Below are positions 1 through 6,502 of a stretch of 8,576 nt of DNA, piece after piece. This DNA comes from Flammeovirgaceae bacterium. GTDB lineage: Bacteria > Bacteroidota > Bacteroidia > Cytophagales > MED-G16. Below the pieces are notes generated by a model that saw only the letters and a program-made list of their open reading frames with translations, had not been told where the DNA came from and searched no databases. The position numbers and the translations under genes were made by a program. The stretch covers positions 30,233 to 38,808 of the forward strand of contig NZVP01000004.1 in NCBI GenBank assembly GCA_002697405.1, written 5' to 3'. Position 1 is the first letter of the stretch; each line of letters opens with the position of its first letter.

Positions 1-182
1 GTTATAAAAACAACGGGCCATATAATTACACCAACAGACATACTGAAATCTTTGATGATATGGACATCAAAAATTTTTGTTCCAAGAATTTCAGCAATTA
101 TAGCATTGGTTATAAATATACCAGAGAGAACAAGAAAAATATTGTGAAGTTTATTTTTTTCTTTTGTATTAAAGCTATTCAT
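1..182 (-). CDS. yhhQ: Queuosine precursor transporter, YhhQ/VUT family (5' end only)
   Basis: This is the N-terminal 60 residues of an inner-membrane protein; the rest lies beyond the left edge. The YhhQ family takes up queuosine precursors (preQ0/preQ1 type) used to modify tRNAs with GUN anticodons. After a short polar start (MNSFNTKEKNKLHN) comes a hydrophobic helix at residues 14-32. The segment SVGVIIWPVVFIT at 49-61 resembles the conserved second-helix region of the family, where in full proteins TTDIINE-like residues usually follow. The ATG at 182 is 9 bases downstream of the stop of the STAS gene, so it is probably the last or a late gene of the same minus-strand operon. Identification rests on this partial segment and recalled family sequence. 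Another polytopic membrane protein is possible but less likely. Confidence 0.75.
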   Translation of the reverse strand, partial: MNSFNTKEKNKLHNIFLVLSGIFITNAIIAEILGTKIFDVHIIKDFSMSVGVIIWPVVFI

Positions 183-191
183 ACAATAACT

Positions 192-557
192 CTAATTCAT
201 TCCTTTCTCTATCTCATCTAGTTGAATAGAGTCAATAGCCTCTTGGCGAGTTGGAATAATATCAAGAACGGTATCTAGTTTAGATATTTTTAGAATTTTA
301 GCAATATGTTCACTGACATTACATATTACAAAAGTGGAATTTTTTTCTCTAAATGTCCTATTTCCAACTAGCATTGCACTTAATCCAGAAGAATCCATAA
401 ACTTTACATTTTTTAAGTCAAGGATAATATTTTTTGCTCCTTCTACCTCATAAGTAATAAGGTCAGCTTTAAGTGAAGGTGCTAAAACTGAATCAATCTT
501 TTCTTCCTTTGGAGTTAGGATATAGTATAAATCATTTTTTTCTATTTCGTATTTCAT
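192..557 (-). CDS. STAS-domain protein, anti-sigma-factor-antagonist-like
   Basis: A 121-residue single-domain STAS protein of the SpoIIAA/RsbV fold, presumably cytoplasmic. The core shows the central strand NIILDLKNVKFMD (43-55) followed by the signature MDSSGLSAML (54-63). In SpoIIAA-like proteins the second Ser of DSSG (here Ser57) is the residue phosphorylated by a partner kinase, and its state controls binding to an anti-sigma factor. A typical C-terminal part follows (FVICNVSEHIAKILKISKLD, 76-95), then an acidic tail. Its ATG overlaps the purC stop by four bases (ATGA), so translation is probably coupled to purC. No RsbW-like kinase or sigma factor is visible nearby, so the partner and the controlled process are unknown. 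The fold is well supported; a role in partner switching is inference. Confidence 0.85.
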   Translation of the reverse strand: MKYEIEKNDLYYILTPKEEKIDSVLAPSLKADLITYEVEGAKNIILDLKNVKFMDSSGLSAMLVGNRTFREKNSTFVICNVSEHIAKILKISKLDTVLDIIPTRQEAIDSIQLDEIEKGMN

Positions 558-1489
558 AATGCAATTTTAATATTCGATTCAATATCATTCAACATATTTT
601 CAGTATTTCTTTTAAAAAACCCCTCTCCTGTAATATTTTCATATAATTCAATGTATCTATTAGAAATAGAATTAATTATTTCATCAGTCATGACAGGTAT
701 TTTTTGACCTTTTTTTCCTTGAAATGTATTTTCAATTAACCACTCTCTTACAAATTCTTTTGAAAGTTGTTTTTGATTTTCTTTTTTTTCCTGAAGTTCA
801 CTATAAGAGTTTGCATAGAAATACCTTGATGAATCAGGAGTATGAATTTCATCAATCAAGGTTATTTCGCCATTTAATTTTCCAAACTCATATTTTGTAT
901 CAACCAATAATAAATTTTTAGAATAAGCATACTCACTTCCTTTTTCATAGAGCATTCTAGTATAATTTTCTAGTTTTTCGTATTCTTCTTTACATACTAA
1001 TTTTGAAGATATTATTTCCTCTTTAGAAATATCTTGATCATGACCAATTTTTGCTTTTGTAGTTGGAGTGATAATTGGTTCAGGGAATTTATCATTTTTA
1101 TTTAATCCATCAGGTAATCTAACCCCACATAGTTCTCTTTTACCAGTATCATATTCTCTCCATGCATGTCCAGTAAGGTATCCTCTTATAACCATTTCAA
1201 CTGGAAAAGTTTCACATTTTTTTCCAATGGTAACATTAGGATCAGGAACTGACTCCACCCAATTGGGAACAATATTTTCTGTCAATTTTAAAAATTTTTT
1301 AGCTATTTGATTTAAAATTTGACCTTTAAAAGGTATTGGTTTTGGAAGAACTACATCAAATGCGCTTATTCTATCGGTAACAACCATTACCAATTTATTT
1401 TCAAAATGATATACGTCTCTAACCTTACCAGTATATTTTTTAATTAGACTATTAAATTTATAATTAGTATTAAATATAGCTTTATCCAT
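554..1489 (-). CDS. purC: Phosphoribosylaminoimidazole-succinocarboxamide synthase (SAICAR synthetase)
   Basis: A cytosolic enzyme of de novo purine synthesis: it joins CAIR and L-aspartate with ATP to give SAICAR. The 311-residue product is complete and of the long form (yeast Ade1-like, usual in Bacteroidota). Visible motifs are the nucleotide-binding GKVRDVY (21-27), the first family signature VEMVIRGYLTGHAW (97-110), and DTKYEFG (197-203) leading into the second signature IDEIHTPDSSRY (212-223). The C-terminal extension carries GQKIPVMTDEII (261-272). The ATG at 1489 was chosen because it overlaps the batC stop as TAATG and gives MDKAIF. An in-frame TTG at 1495 would add only Met-Val and lies inside batC. 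The gene sits between batC and a STAS gene with overlapping codons on both sides, so it is expressed from the bat promoter unless an internal promoter exists. Confidence 0.97.
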   Translation of the reverse strand: MDKAIFNTNYKFNSLIKKYTGKVRDVYHFENKLVMVVTDRISAFDVVLPKPIPFKGQILNQIAKKFLKLTENIVPNWVESVPDPNVTIGKKCETFPVEMVIRGYLTGHAWREYDTGKRELCGVRLPDGLNKNDKFPEPIITPTTKAKIGHDQDISKEEIISSKLVCKEEYEKLENYTRMLYEKGSEYAYSKNLLLVDTKYEFGKLNGEITLIDEIHTPDSSRYFYANSYSELQEKKENQKQLSKEFVREWLIENTFQGKKGQKIPVMTDEIINSISNRYIELYENITGEGFFKRNTENMLNDIESNIKIAL

Positions 1490-2244
1490 TACCAATCAGG
1501 CTTATTCTTATTTAGTTTCTTATTTGATTTTCTTTTTAACTGTTGAATATATTGAAATTCATTGTTATTTAATGCATTTAAAATCATTTCTGCCTTTTTT
1601 TTACTCATATTTATTTTTTTAAGCTTTTCTTCTACTGTTTCTTCTGAATTATTTTGATTTTTTTCTTTTTGATTATCATTATTTTTTTGATCTTCTTTTT
1701 CTTTTTGATTATCATTATTTTTTTGGTCTTCTTTTCCTTTCTCATCATTCTTTTTCTCTTTAGATGAGTTATCTTGGTTTTTCTCGTTTGATTTTTGTTT
1801 GTTTTTCTCTTTATCCTCTTTTTTATTATCTAATTTTTTTTTCACTAATTCATAATTGAATTTTGAGTCATTATTTTGATTGTCAGCAATTATTGATTCT
1901 CTATAAAAACTTAAAGCCTCTTCTAATTTATTATTCCTTTCATTAATATTTCCAAGCTGTTGAAGAGCTATTGATTTAATTTTTAAATTATTTGTAAGCG
2001 AAGCATAATTATAATTTTCAATAGCGTTTAGTGTGTCCTCAGAAAGAAGATGTGAATGTGCTAAATTTAAATATAACTTTTCGTTTGAATAGTCAAAAGA
2101 ATCAATTAGAAGTCTGTAATTTTCAATTGATTCAAGATAGTTTTCATTTTTAAAAGATTCTTCTGCAGCTTTTGTTAAACTATTAATTTTATCAATTCTG
2201 TCAGATAAAATGATAGATAAAATTATTTTCATTATAAATATCAT
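1489..2244 (-). CDS. batC: BatC-like TPR protein with charged low-complexity tail
   Basis: A 251-residue tetratricopeptide protein placed directly after a BatB-like VWA gene, as BatC is in Bacteroides aerotolerance (bat) loci. A short hydrophobic start (MIFIMKIILSIILS) may act as a membrane anchor; no clear signal-peptidase site follows it. Helical repeats of TPR type cover about residues 20-125, with AAEESFKNENYLESIENYR (26-44), then LNLAHSHLLSEDTLNAIENY (59-78), then ALQQLGNINERNNKLEEALS (93-112). Residues 136-205 are a Lys/Glu/Asp/Asn/Gln-rich, probably disordered stretch containing a 12-residue tandem duplication. The end (KKINMSKKKAEMILNALNN, then a basic tail closing in PDW) matches the usual BatC C-terminus. 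The start overlaps the batB stop (ATGA). The function, probably scaffolding in a periplasmic or membrane Bat complex, is inferred from family and context. Confidence 0.85.
   Translation of the reverse strand: MIFIMKIILSIILSDRIDKINSLTKAAEESFKNENYLESIENYRLLIDSFDYSNEKLYLNLAHSHLLSEDTLNAIENYNYASLTNNLKIKSIALQQLGNINERNNKLEEALSFYRESIIADNQNNDSKFNYELVKKKLDNKKEDKEKNKQKSNEKNQDNSSKEKKNDEKGKEDQKNNDNQKEKEDQKNNDNQKEKNQNNSEETVEEKLKKINMSKKKAEMILNALNNNEFQYIQQLKRKSNKKLNKNKPDW
1665..1736 (-). repeat. Two-copy 36-bp in-frame tandem repeat within batC
   Basis: Copy one spans 1665-1700 and copy two 1701-1736, and 34 of 36 positions agree (the differences are at 1690/1726 and 1700/1736). The period is 12 codons and encodes EDQKNNDNQKEK twice (residues 172-195) in the disordered tail of BatC. 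The near identity suggests a recent duplication by slippage or recombination in a purine/pyrimidine-skewed tract, and copy number may vary among strains. Confidence 0.9.
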
Positions 2245-3212
2245 ATTCTAATTATTTTTAAATTAATAGTAAAATCAATTATCATTAGTATTAATGCGGT
2301 TAATAGAAAATAAAAATATTTATTTTCTGTAACATCAATAATTTTTGATTCAATAACTTCTCCTTTAATATTATTTATTTCATAAATGAGTTCATCTATT
2401 TGGTTATTTGTATTGGTGATCTCAAAATATCTTCCTCCTGTTTCTTTTGCTGATTCTTTTAAAGAAATTGGATCAAGTTTTGTTATTACTTCTTTTCCTT
2501 CTTTATCTCTTTTATAGTCACCATTTGTTAATAAAATCTTACTTCCTTTTTCACTCCCAATACCAACGGTAAATAATTTAATATTAGAATCTACAATTTT
2601 TTCTAAAGATTCTTTAGTGTTATCTCCAAAGTCTTCTCCATCTGATATTAATAGTATGATCTTTGAACTTAATTCATTAGATTCAGCATTTTCATTGTTT
2701 AGTTTTGATAATGATAATTCCAGAGGAGGACCAAAGTCTGTGCCTGTGTTAGGAACTAATCCTGTATTTAATGTTTCAGTAAATAAATTAAGTGCATTTT
2801 TATCATAAGTCATTGGACATTGCACAAATGCCTCACCAGAAAACATAATAATTCCAATCCTATCACTCGAAAACTCATCAATGACTTTTTTCATTTCAAA
2901 TTTTACCTTTTCTAATCTACTTGGTTTTACATCATTAGCATTCATTGATTCTGAGAGGTCTACCAGTATCATTATATCTTTTCCTACTAAATCTATTTCT
3001 TCTTTATTTTCTCCGAAAGATGGACCTAATAATGCTATTATCATTAGGCTTAAGTATGTAGATCTTAATATAAATTTATAAAAGGCTTTACTTTTATTTA
3101 CTTTAATTTTTTTATTGATTTTTACTAACCTTACAAAATAGATAGAATATAGGGTTATAAAGCATAATATGATTATAATTTCAAATGATCCAAACGGTTT
3201 CAAAAAATTCAT
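2241..3212 (-). CDS. batB: BatB/BatA-like von Willebrand factor A membrane protein
   Basis: A 323-residue inner-membrane protein with one VWA domain. Two hydrophobic helices lie near the N-terminus (about 10-28 and 49-66) and one at the C-terminus (about 299-318), the usual layout of BatA/BatB. The metal-ion-dependent adhesion site is intact: DLSES (Asp85, Ser87, Ser89), Thr158 in NTGTDFG, and Asp191 in LISDGED. Such proteins belong to the bat cluster with MoxR ATPases and are linked to aerotolerance or envelope stress. The exact ligand is not known. The ATG at 3212 is preferred over an in-frame TTG at 3218, because the TTG lies inside the predicted -7 promoter element. It starts the operon with batC, purC, the STAS gene and yhhQ. 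Choosing BatB over BatA rests mainly on the TPR gene following it. No MoxR, DUF58 or BatD gene is in the window. Confidence 0.87.
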   Translation of the reverse strand: MNFLKPFGSFEIIIILCFITLYSIYFVRLVKINKKIKVNKSKAFYKFILRSTYLSLMIIALLGPSFGENKEEIDLVGKDIMILVDLSESMNANDVKPSRLEKVKFEMKKVIDEFSSDRIGIIMFSGEAFVQCPMTYDKNALNLFTETLNTGLVPNTGTDFGPPLELSLSKLNNENAESNELSSKIILLISDGEDFGDNTKESLEKIVDSNIKLFTVGIGSEKGSKILLTNGDYKRDKEGKEVITKLDPISLKESAKETGGRYFEITNTNNQIDELIYEINNIKGEVIESKIIDVTENKYFYFLLTALILMIIDFTINLKIIRI

Positions 3213-3215
3213 ATA

Positions 3216-3244
3216 CAAAGCTAATTATAAGATTTTTTTTCAAA
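3216..3244 (-). promoter_or_regulatory. Bacteroidota sigma-A-type promoter of the bat-purC operon
   Basis: On the minus strand a -33 TTTG (3244-3241) is followed after 17 bases by TAGCTTTG (3223-3216), a perfect match to the Bacteroidota -7 consensus TAnnTTTG. The known spacing in the phylum is about 17-23. The -7 element ends only three bases before the batB ATG at 3212, so transcription should start at or very near the ATG, giving a leaderless or nearly leaderless mRNA. Confidence 0.7.
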
Positions 3245-3267
3245 CTAAATATTAGATCGATTTAACC

Positions 3268-3288
3268 CTTTTTCACAAATAGAAAAAG
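3268..3288. repeat. Inverted repeat between the divergent batB and tRNA-Ser promoters
   Basis: CTTTTTC (3268-3274) and GAAAAAG (3282-3288) can form a 7-bp stem with a 7-base loop. It lies between the batB -33 element and the tRNA -7 element, outside both predicted transcripts. It could be a protein-binding site or chance in an A/T-rich spacer; nothing in the sequence decides this. The rest of the spacer holds no gene that I can support. Confidence 0.35.
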
Positions 3289-3323
3289 TTGAATATATAT
3301 AGATATCAAAAATATGATGTAAC

Positions 3324-3331
3324 TATATTTG
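3324..3331 (+). promoter_or_regulatory. -7 promoter element of the tRNA-Ser gene
   Basis: TATATTTG is a perfect match to TAnnTTTG. It ends 11 bases before the tRNA 5' end, which would leave a short leader of about 8 bases to be removed by RNase P. No TTG-type -33 box is found 17-23 bases upstream; the nearest TTG (3289-3291) is too far away. The call therefore rests on one element and its position. Confidence 0.5.
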
Positions 3332-3342
3332 CCATTTAAACA

Positions 3343-3432
<90 letters not shown>

Positions 3433-3449
3433 AATATCTACATGATATT
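3433..3449 (+). terminator. Weak hairpin between the tRNA and apt ends
   Basis: AATATC (3433-3438) and GATATT (3444-3449) form a 6-bp, mostly A-T stem with a five-base loop, followed by TATTTATT. It lies between the convergent tRNA-Ser and apt genes and could end either transcript. The stem is weak and the T-run is interrupted, so this is tentative. Confidence 0.3.
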
Positions 3450-3459
3450 TATTTATTAT

Positions 3460-3963
3460 CTATAGAACTATAGCACTGCTGTAAGACGTATCACAATTAA
3501 CATCAAACTTTGATAATTCAACTAAAAATAATGAGTGAATAGGGGTATAACCTCCTAGATTCAAAACTTTAAATGCTCCATTAGCTGTTCCACCGGTAGC
3601 CAATACATCATCAAAGATCAAAACTTTACCTTTGCCCTCTTGTACTTGCATTACCGCTTCACCATATTCAAGTTTATGTCTAACTGTTTGTATTTTTCCG
3701 GGTAATCTATCTTTCTTACTTCTGCATAGAATGATACCCTTATTTAATTTATCAGCTATAATCGAACCAATTAAAAAACCTCTAGATTCTATCAATGCTA
3801 AATAGTCAAATTCAATATTTTTAATATTTTCAATACATATCTCAACCAATATATCTCTAGCTTTTGGGTCTTTATATATTGGATTAAGATCTATATACTC
3901 AACTCCTTCGATTGGGAAGTCTTGATAAAACTCAATTTTATTTTTTACGTAAATTAAACTCAT
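3460..3963 (-). CDS. apt: Adenine phosphoribosyltransferase
   Basis: A cytosolic purine-salvage enzyme that converts adenine and PRPP to AMP and pyrophosphate. The 167-residue length fits the family (about 170). Motifs in order are DFPIEGVEYIDLNPI (15-29), the APT-typical N-terminal segment; ESRGFLIG (59-66); KKDRLPGK (83-90) of the flexible catalytic loop region; LEYGEAVMQV (98-107); and the PRPP-binding loop VLIFDDVLATGGTA (114-127). The ATG at 3963 gives the normal family start. An upstream in-frame TTG at 3987 would add eight residues with no family support. The gene converges on tRNA-Ser and diverges from the esterase gene across only 27 bases. Confidence 0.96.
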   Translation of the reverse strand: MSLIYVKNKIEFYQDFPIEGVEYIDLNPIYKDPKARDILVEICIENIKNIEFDYLALIESRGFLIGSIIADKLNKGIILCRSKKDRLPGKIQTVRHKLEYGEAVMQVQEGKGKVLIFDDVLATGGTANGAFKVLNLGGYTPIHSLFLVELSKFDVNCDTSYSSAIVL

Positions 3964-3990
3964 AGTTTTTATATGTAAAGTTAACAAAAT

Positions 3991-4914
3991 ATGTTTCCGG
4001 TGTTTAAAATATTTAAAATCACTTTTTTTTTATTAATGATAAATTTTTCTTGTTCACAAAATGATGAACAATCCATGCCATCTGGCCTTTTCTATCAGTC
4101 AACTGACTTTGATAATATTGATAGAGAATATATTCTTTATATTCCTACATCATATGATGAAAATGGCAGTTTTCCTATAGTTTTTAATCTACATGGTGGA
4201 GATATGACAGCTAGACAACAAATGGAAAATGTAAGTGATATGAGATCATTAGCAGATACTGAAAGTTTCATATTAGTTTATCCTCAATCAACAATTGATG
4301 ATAATGGCGTACCAATATGGAACTTAGGTGGAGAAAACTCTAAAGCTACCGAGATTGATGACGTAGGTTATATCTCACATCTTATAGATGAAATATCAAA
4401 TTTTTATTCAACGGATTTAGATAGAATTTATGTCACTGGATTTTCAAATGGTGGTTATTTATCATTTGAAATTGCGTGTAAATTAAGTAATCGTATTGCT
4501 GCATTTGCTTCAGTCGCAGGACACATGTTTATAGACACATTTAATGATTGCTCACCATCTCATCCAACACCTTTCATATCAATTAATGGAACAGAAGATA
4601 ATTATCAGGGAATTGGTTTTTATTATTTATCAGTAGAAAATTCTAATAATTATTGGATTAATTTTAATAATAATGATGAAACTCCAATAATAACTAACAT
4701 TGAAGATATCAATTCATCAGATGGATCTACAGTTGAATATTACTCTTGGAAGAATGGAAATAATGGAGTTGAAGTTGATCACTATAAAGTTATTGGGGGT
4801 GGTCATTATTATCCAAAAATAAATTATGAAAATTCTAAAGAAAATGGAGATATCGATTCAGATCAATTAATATGGGAATTCTTTTCAAGATTTGATATTA
4901 ATGGATTAAGGTAA
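3991..4914 (+). CDS. LpqC/PHB-depolymerase-type esterase lipoprotein
   Basis: A 307-residue exported alpha/beta hydrolase of the polyhydroxybutyrate depolymerase/feruloyl esterase (LpqC-like) group. A hydrophobic N-terminus ends at Cys21 (MINFSC), a plausible if imperfect lipobox, and CSQNDE resembles the Bacteroidota lipoprotein export signal for surface display. The hydrolase core shows the oxyanion segment NLHGGD (66-71), the nucleophile elbow GFSNGG (150-155, Ser152), Asp203 in NGTEDN as likely triad acid, and His272 in GGGHYYP as triad base. No separate substrate-binding or carbohydrate-binding domain is visible, so the ester bond attacked cannot be named. The stop is 9 bases before the HDAC-like gene, suggesting co-transcription. 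The enzyme class is firm; PHB itself is unlikely to be provable from sequence. Confidence 0.85.
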   Translation: MFPVFKIFKITFFLLMINFSCSQNDEQSMPSGLFYQSTDFDNIDREYILYIPTSYDENGSFPIVFNLHGGDMTARQQMENVSDMRSLADTESFILVYPQSTIDDNGVPIWNLGGENSKATEIDDVGYISHLIDEISNFYSTDLDRIYVTGFSNGGYLSFEIACKLSNRIAAFASVAGHMFIDTFNDCSPSHPTPFISINGTEDNYQGIGFYYLSVENSNNYWINFNNNDETPIITNIEDINSSDGSTVEYYSWKNGNNGVEVDHYKVIGGGHYYPKINYENSKENGDIDSDQLIWEFFSRFDINGLR

Positions 4915-4923
4915 AGCTCTATT

Positions 4924-5826
4924 ATGCTTAAAATATCATTTGATAAAAATTATATTTATCCATTAGATAAAAATCATAGATTTCCTATGATTAAATATGA
5001 ACTTTTACCAGAACAGTTAATTAGAGAAAATACATGTTCTCAAGAAAATTTTTTTTCTCCTAATCAGATTTTAGATAAAGATGTATTGTTAACACATAAT
5101 TCTGAATATTATAGAAAATTAGTTTCTCAGAAACTTTCAAAGAGTGAATTAAGACCTATAGGTTTCCCGATGAGTAAAAAGCTAGTTGAAAGAGAAAAAA
5201 TAATTTCTCAAGGTACCATTGATGGCTCTTTATACTCTTTGAAATATAAAGTTTCAATGAATATAGCTGGAGGGACTCATCATGCATTTTATGATAGAGG
5301 TGAGGCTTTTTGTATGTTAAATGACCAAGCAATTGCAGCTAATTATCTTTTAAATAATAATTTATGTCAAAAAATATTAATTGTTGATCTTGATGTTCAC
5401 CAAGGTAATGGTACTGCATCTATTTTCTCTAATAGTAAAAATGTATTTACTTTATCTTTTCATGGCAAAAATAATTATCCTTTTAAAAAAGAAGTTAGTG
5501 ATTTAGATGTAGAGTTTCAAAATGGTGCAAATGATAAAATTTATCTTGAGTCTTTAAAAAGAAAATTGCCAAAGATCGTTGATGAATTTCAGCCTGATTT
5601 TATATTTTATTTATCGGGAGTTGATATAATGGAAAATGATAAATTAGGAAAGTTGGCTCTAACTCTAGAAGGTTGCAAAGAGAGAGACAGGTATGTTCTC
5701 AATTTATGTAAATTAAATAATATCCCTCTTCAAATTAGTATGGGGGGAGGATACTCTTTAGAATTAAAAAATATAATAGAAGCTCATGCTAATACATTTA
5801 GACTTGCTCAAGAAATTTTTTTTTAA
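4924..5826 (+). CDS. Histone deacetylase-fold amidohydrolase
   Basis: A 300-residue zinc-dependent deacetylase of the HDAC/AcuC/acetylpolyamine amidohydrolase superfamily, cytoplasmic (no signal peptide). The catalytic set is complete: the His pair in GGTHHA (His119, His120), zinc ligands Asp157 and His159 in DLDVHQGNGT, zinc ligand Asp239 in the NDKLG segment, and the transition-state Tyr277 in GGGYS. The 300-residue size is that of compact bacterial members, so the protein is essentially only the catalytic domain. Bacterial homologues act on acetylated proteins, polyamines or other amides, and the substrate cannot be told from the sequence. It follows the esterase gene by 9 bases, and the product ends in a Phe-rich tail (EIFF) just before the stop. 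After it come 74 bases with only A/T-rich sequence. Confidence 0.93.
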   Translation: MLKISFDKNYIYPLDKNHRFPMIKYELLPEQLIRENTCSQENFFSPNQILDKDVLLTHNSEYYRKLVSQKLSKSELRPIGFPMSKKLVEREKIISQGTIDGSLYSLKYKVSMNIAGGTHHAFYDRGEAFCMLNDQAIAANYLLNNNLCQKILIVDLDVHQGNGTASIFSNSKNVFTLSFHGKNNYPFKKEVSDLDVEFQNGANDKIYLESLKRKLPKIVDEFQPDFIFYLSGVDIMENDKLGKLALTLEGCKERDRYVLNLCKLNNIPLQISMGGGYSLELKNIIEAHANTFRLAQEIFF

Positions 5827-5900
5827 AGTTATTGCATAATTAATTATTTCTTTTTTCATCAGTATTTTTTAGATTGTATCATAAATTAAATTATTAAGAC

Positions 5901-6458
5901 ATGAATAAACATATTTTTTATTTTCTTTCAATTGTTTTTTTAGCTTGTAGTGGACCAACTGGAATTGTTATATCTGAAGAAGATAAAGCTACCTTTGAAA
6001 AAAATTATAAAGCTTTTGAAAAACATCATATTGGAGGTATTGTATCTGGAGATTTAGATCTCTTTTTAGAGTTGTACTCAGATACTTTAAAATGGAGTGG
6101 TCCTAATACCTATGATGGTTCATTTCAGACTAAAGACGATTTAGCTACTGCTGCTAAAGGATATTTAGAAATTTTTGAAAATTTTTCATTTGAATCTGGT
6201 GGTGTAAATTCAGTTAATGATGGAGGTTTTTGGGGAGGAAACTTATATTCTGATAATGGAGAGATAAATACTGAACCAAACGGATTAAGAATTTATGGTA
6301 TTTGGAATGCAACTCACATAGAATCAGGTGCTCCTGTTAAATTAAAGTTTTATGCTATTCAGCAGTTTAATGAAGCAGGAAAAGTTGTTCTTTTAAATGA
6401 ATGGTTTGATCCTTCTTCAATGGAAAATCAAATTCAAGCTTTTGTAGAAAATAACTAA
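5901..6458 (+). CDS. Lipoprotein with SnoaL/NTF2-like domain
   Basis: A 185-residue predicted lipoprotein. The signal peptide MNKHIFYFLSIVFLAC ends in a good lipobox (FLAC, Cys16). Residues about 33-175 have the pattern of the NTF2/SnoaL fold: an N-terminal helix pair (NYKAFEKHHIGGIVSGDLDLFLELYS), a hydrophobic strand with Trp (DTLKWSG), and late strands with LRIYGIWNATHI and PVKLKFYAIQQF. In other members this cone-shaped fold serves as an enzyme pocket or a dimeric binding module; no catalytic residues can be assigned here. No clear TAnnTTTG element is found in the 74 bases upstream. The gene is followed within 10 bases by a strong hairpin terminator, so it ends a transcription unit. Fold assignment is by pattern only; the lipoprotein nature is well supported. 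Confidence 0.75.
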   Translation: MNKHIFYFLSIVFLACSGPTGIVISEEDKATFEKNYKAFEKHHIGGIVSGDLDLFLELYSDTLKWSGPNTYDGSFQTKDDLATAAKGYLEIFENFSFESGGVNSVNDGGFWGGNLYSDNGEINTEPNGLRIYGIWNATHIESGAPVKLKFYAIQQFNEAGKVVLLNEWFDPSSMENQIQAFVENN

Positions 6459-6466
6459 AAACATAT

Positions 6467-6498
6467 AATCTCATTCCTCAATTGAGGAATGAGGTTTT
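6467..6498 (+). terminator. Rho-independent terminator after the SnoaL-like lipoprotein gene
   Basis: CTCATTCCTC (6470-6479) and GAGGAATGAG (6484-6493) form a perfect 10-bp stem around AATT. One G-T and two A-T pairs extend it to 6467-6496, and TTTT follows. An A-rich run just upstream (6457-6461) would serve as the T-run for reading from the other strand. It begins 8 bases after the stop codon at 6458 and ends four bases before the next start codon. Confidence 0.85.
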
Positions 6499-6502
6499 AG
6501 AT

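Noticed and set aside
724..921. Open frame on the plus strand inside purC
   Set aside because: Antisense to the well-supported purC. The translation shows no domain and no plausible start context.
1068..1310. Open frame on the plus strand inside purC
   Set aside because: Antisense shadow of conserved PurC signature segments; no independent evidence.
2617..3081. Two plus-strand open frames inside batB
   Set aside because: Ser/Phe-rich translations typical of antisense of a VWA gene; no motifs or start signals.
3213..3218. TTG start at 3218 for batB, two codons upstream of the ATG
   Set aside because: The TTG lies inside the predicted -7 element, and the ATG at 3212 gives the natural N-terminus.
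3964..3987. TTG start for apt adding eight residues
   Set aside because: The added residues do not match the family, and the ATG at 3963 already gives a usual-length enzyme.
5836..5847. Palindrome ATAATTAATTAT after the HDAC-like gene, followed by a T-rich run
   Set aside because: The stem is only A-T pairs without a loop; too weak for a terminator and expected by chance at this base composition.
5863..5877. TATTTTTT and TAGATTGT as promoter boxes ahead of the SnoaL-like lipoprotein gene
   Set aside because: Neither matches TAnnTTTG fully and no -33 TTG is at the right distance.
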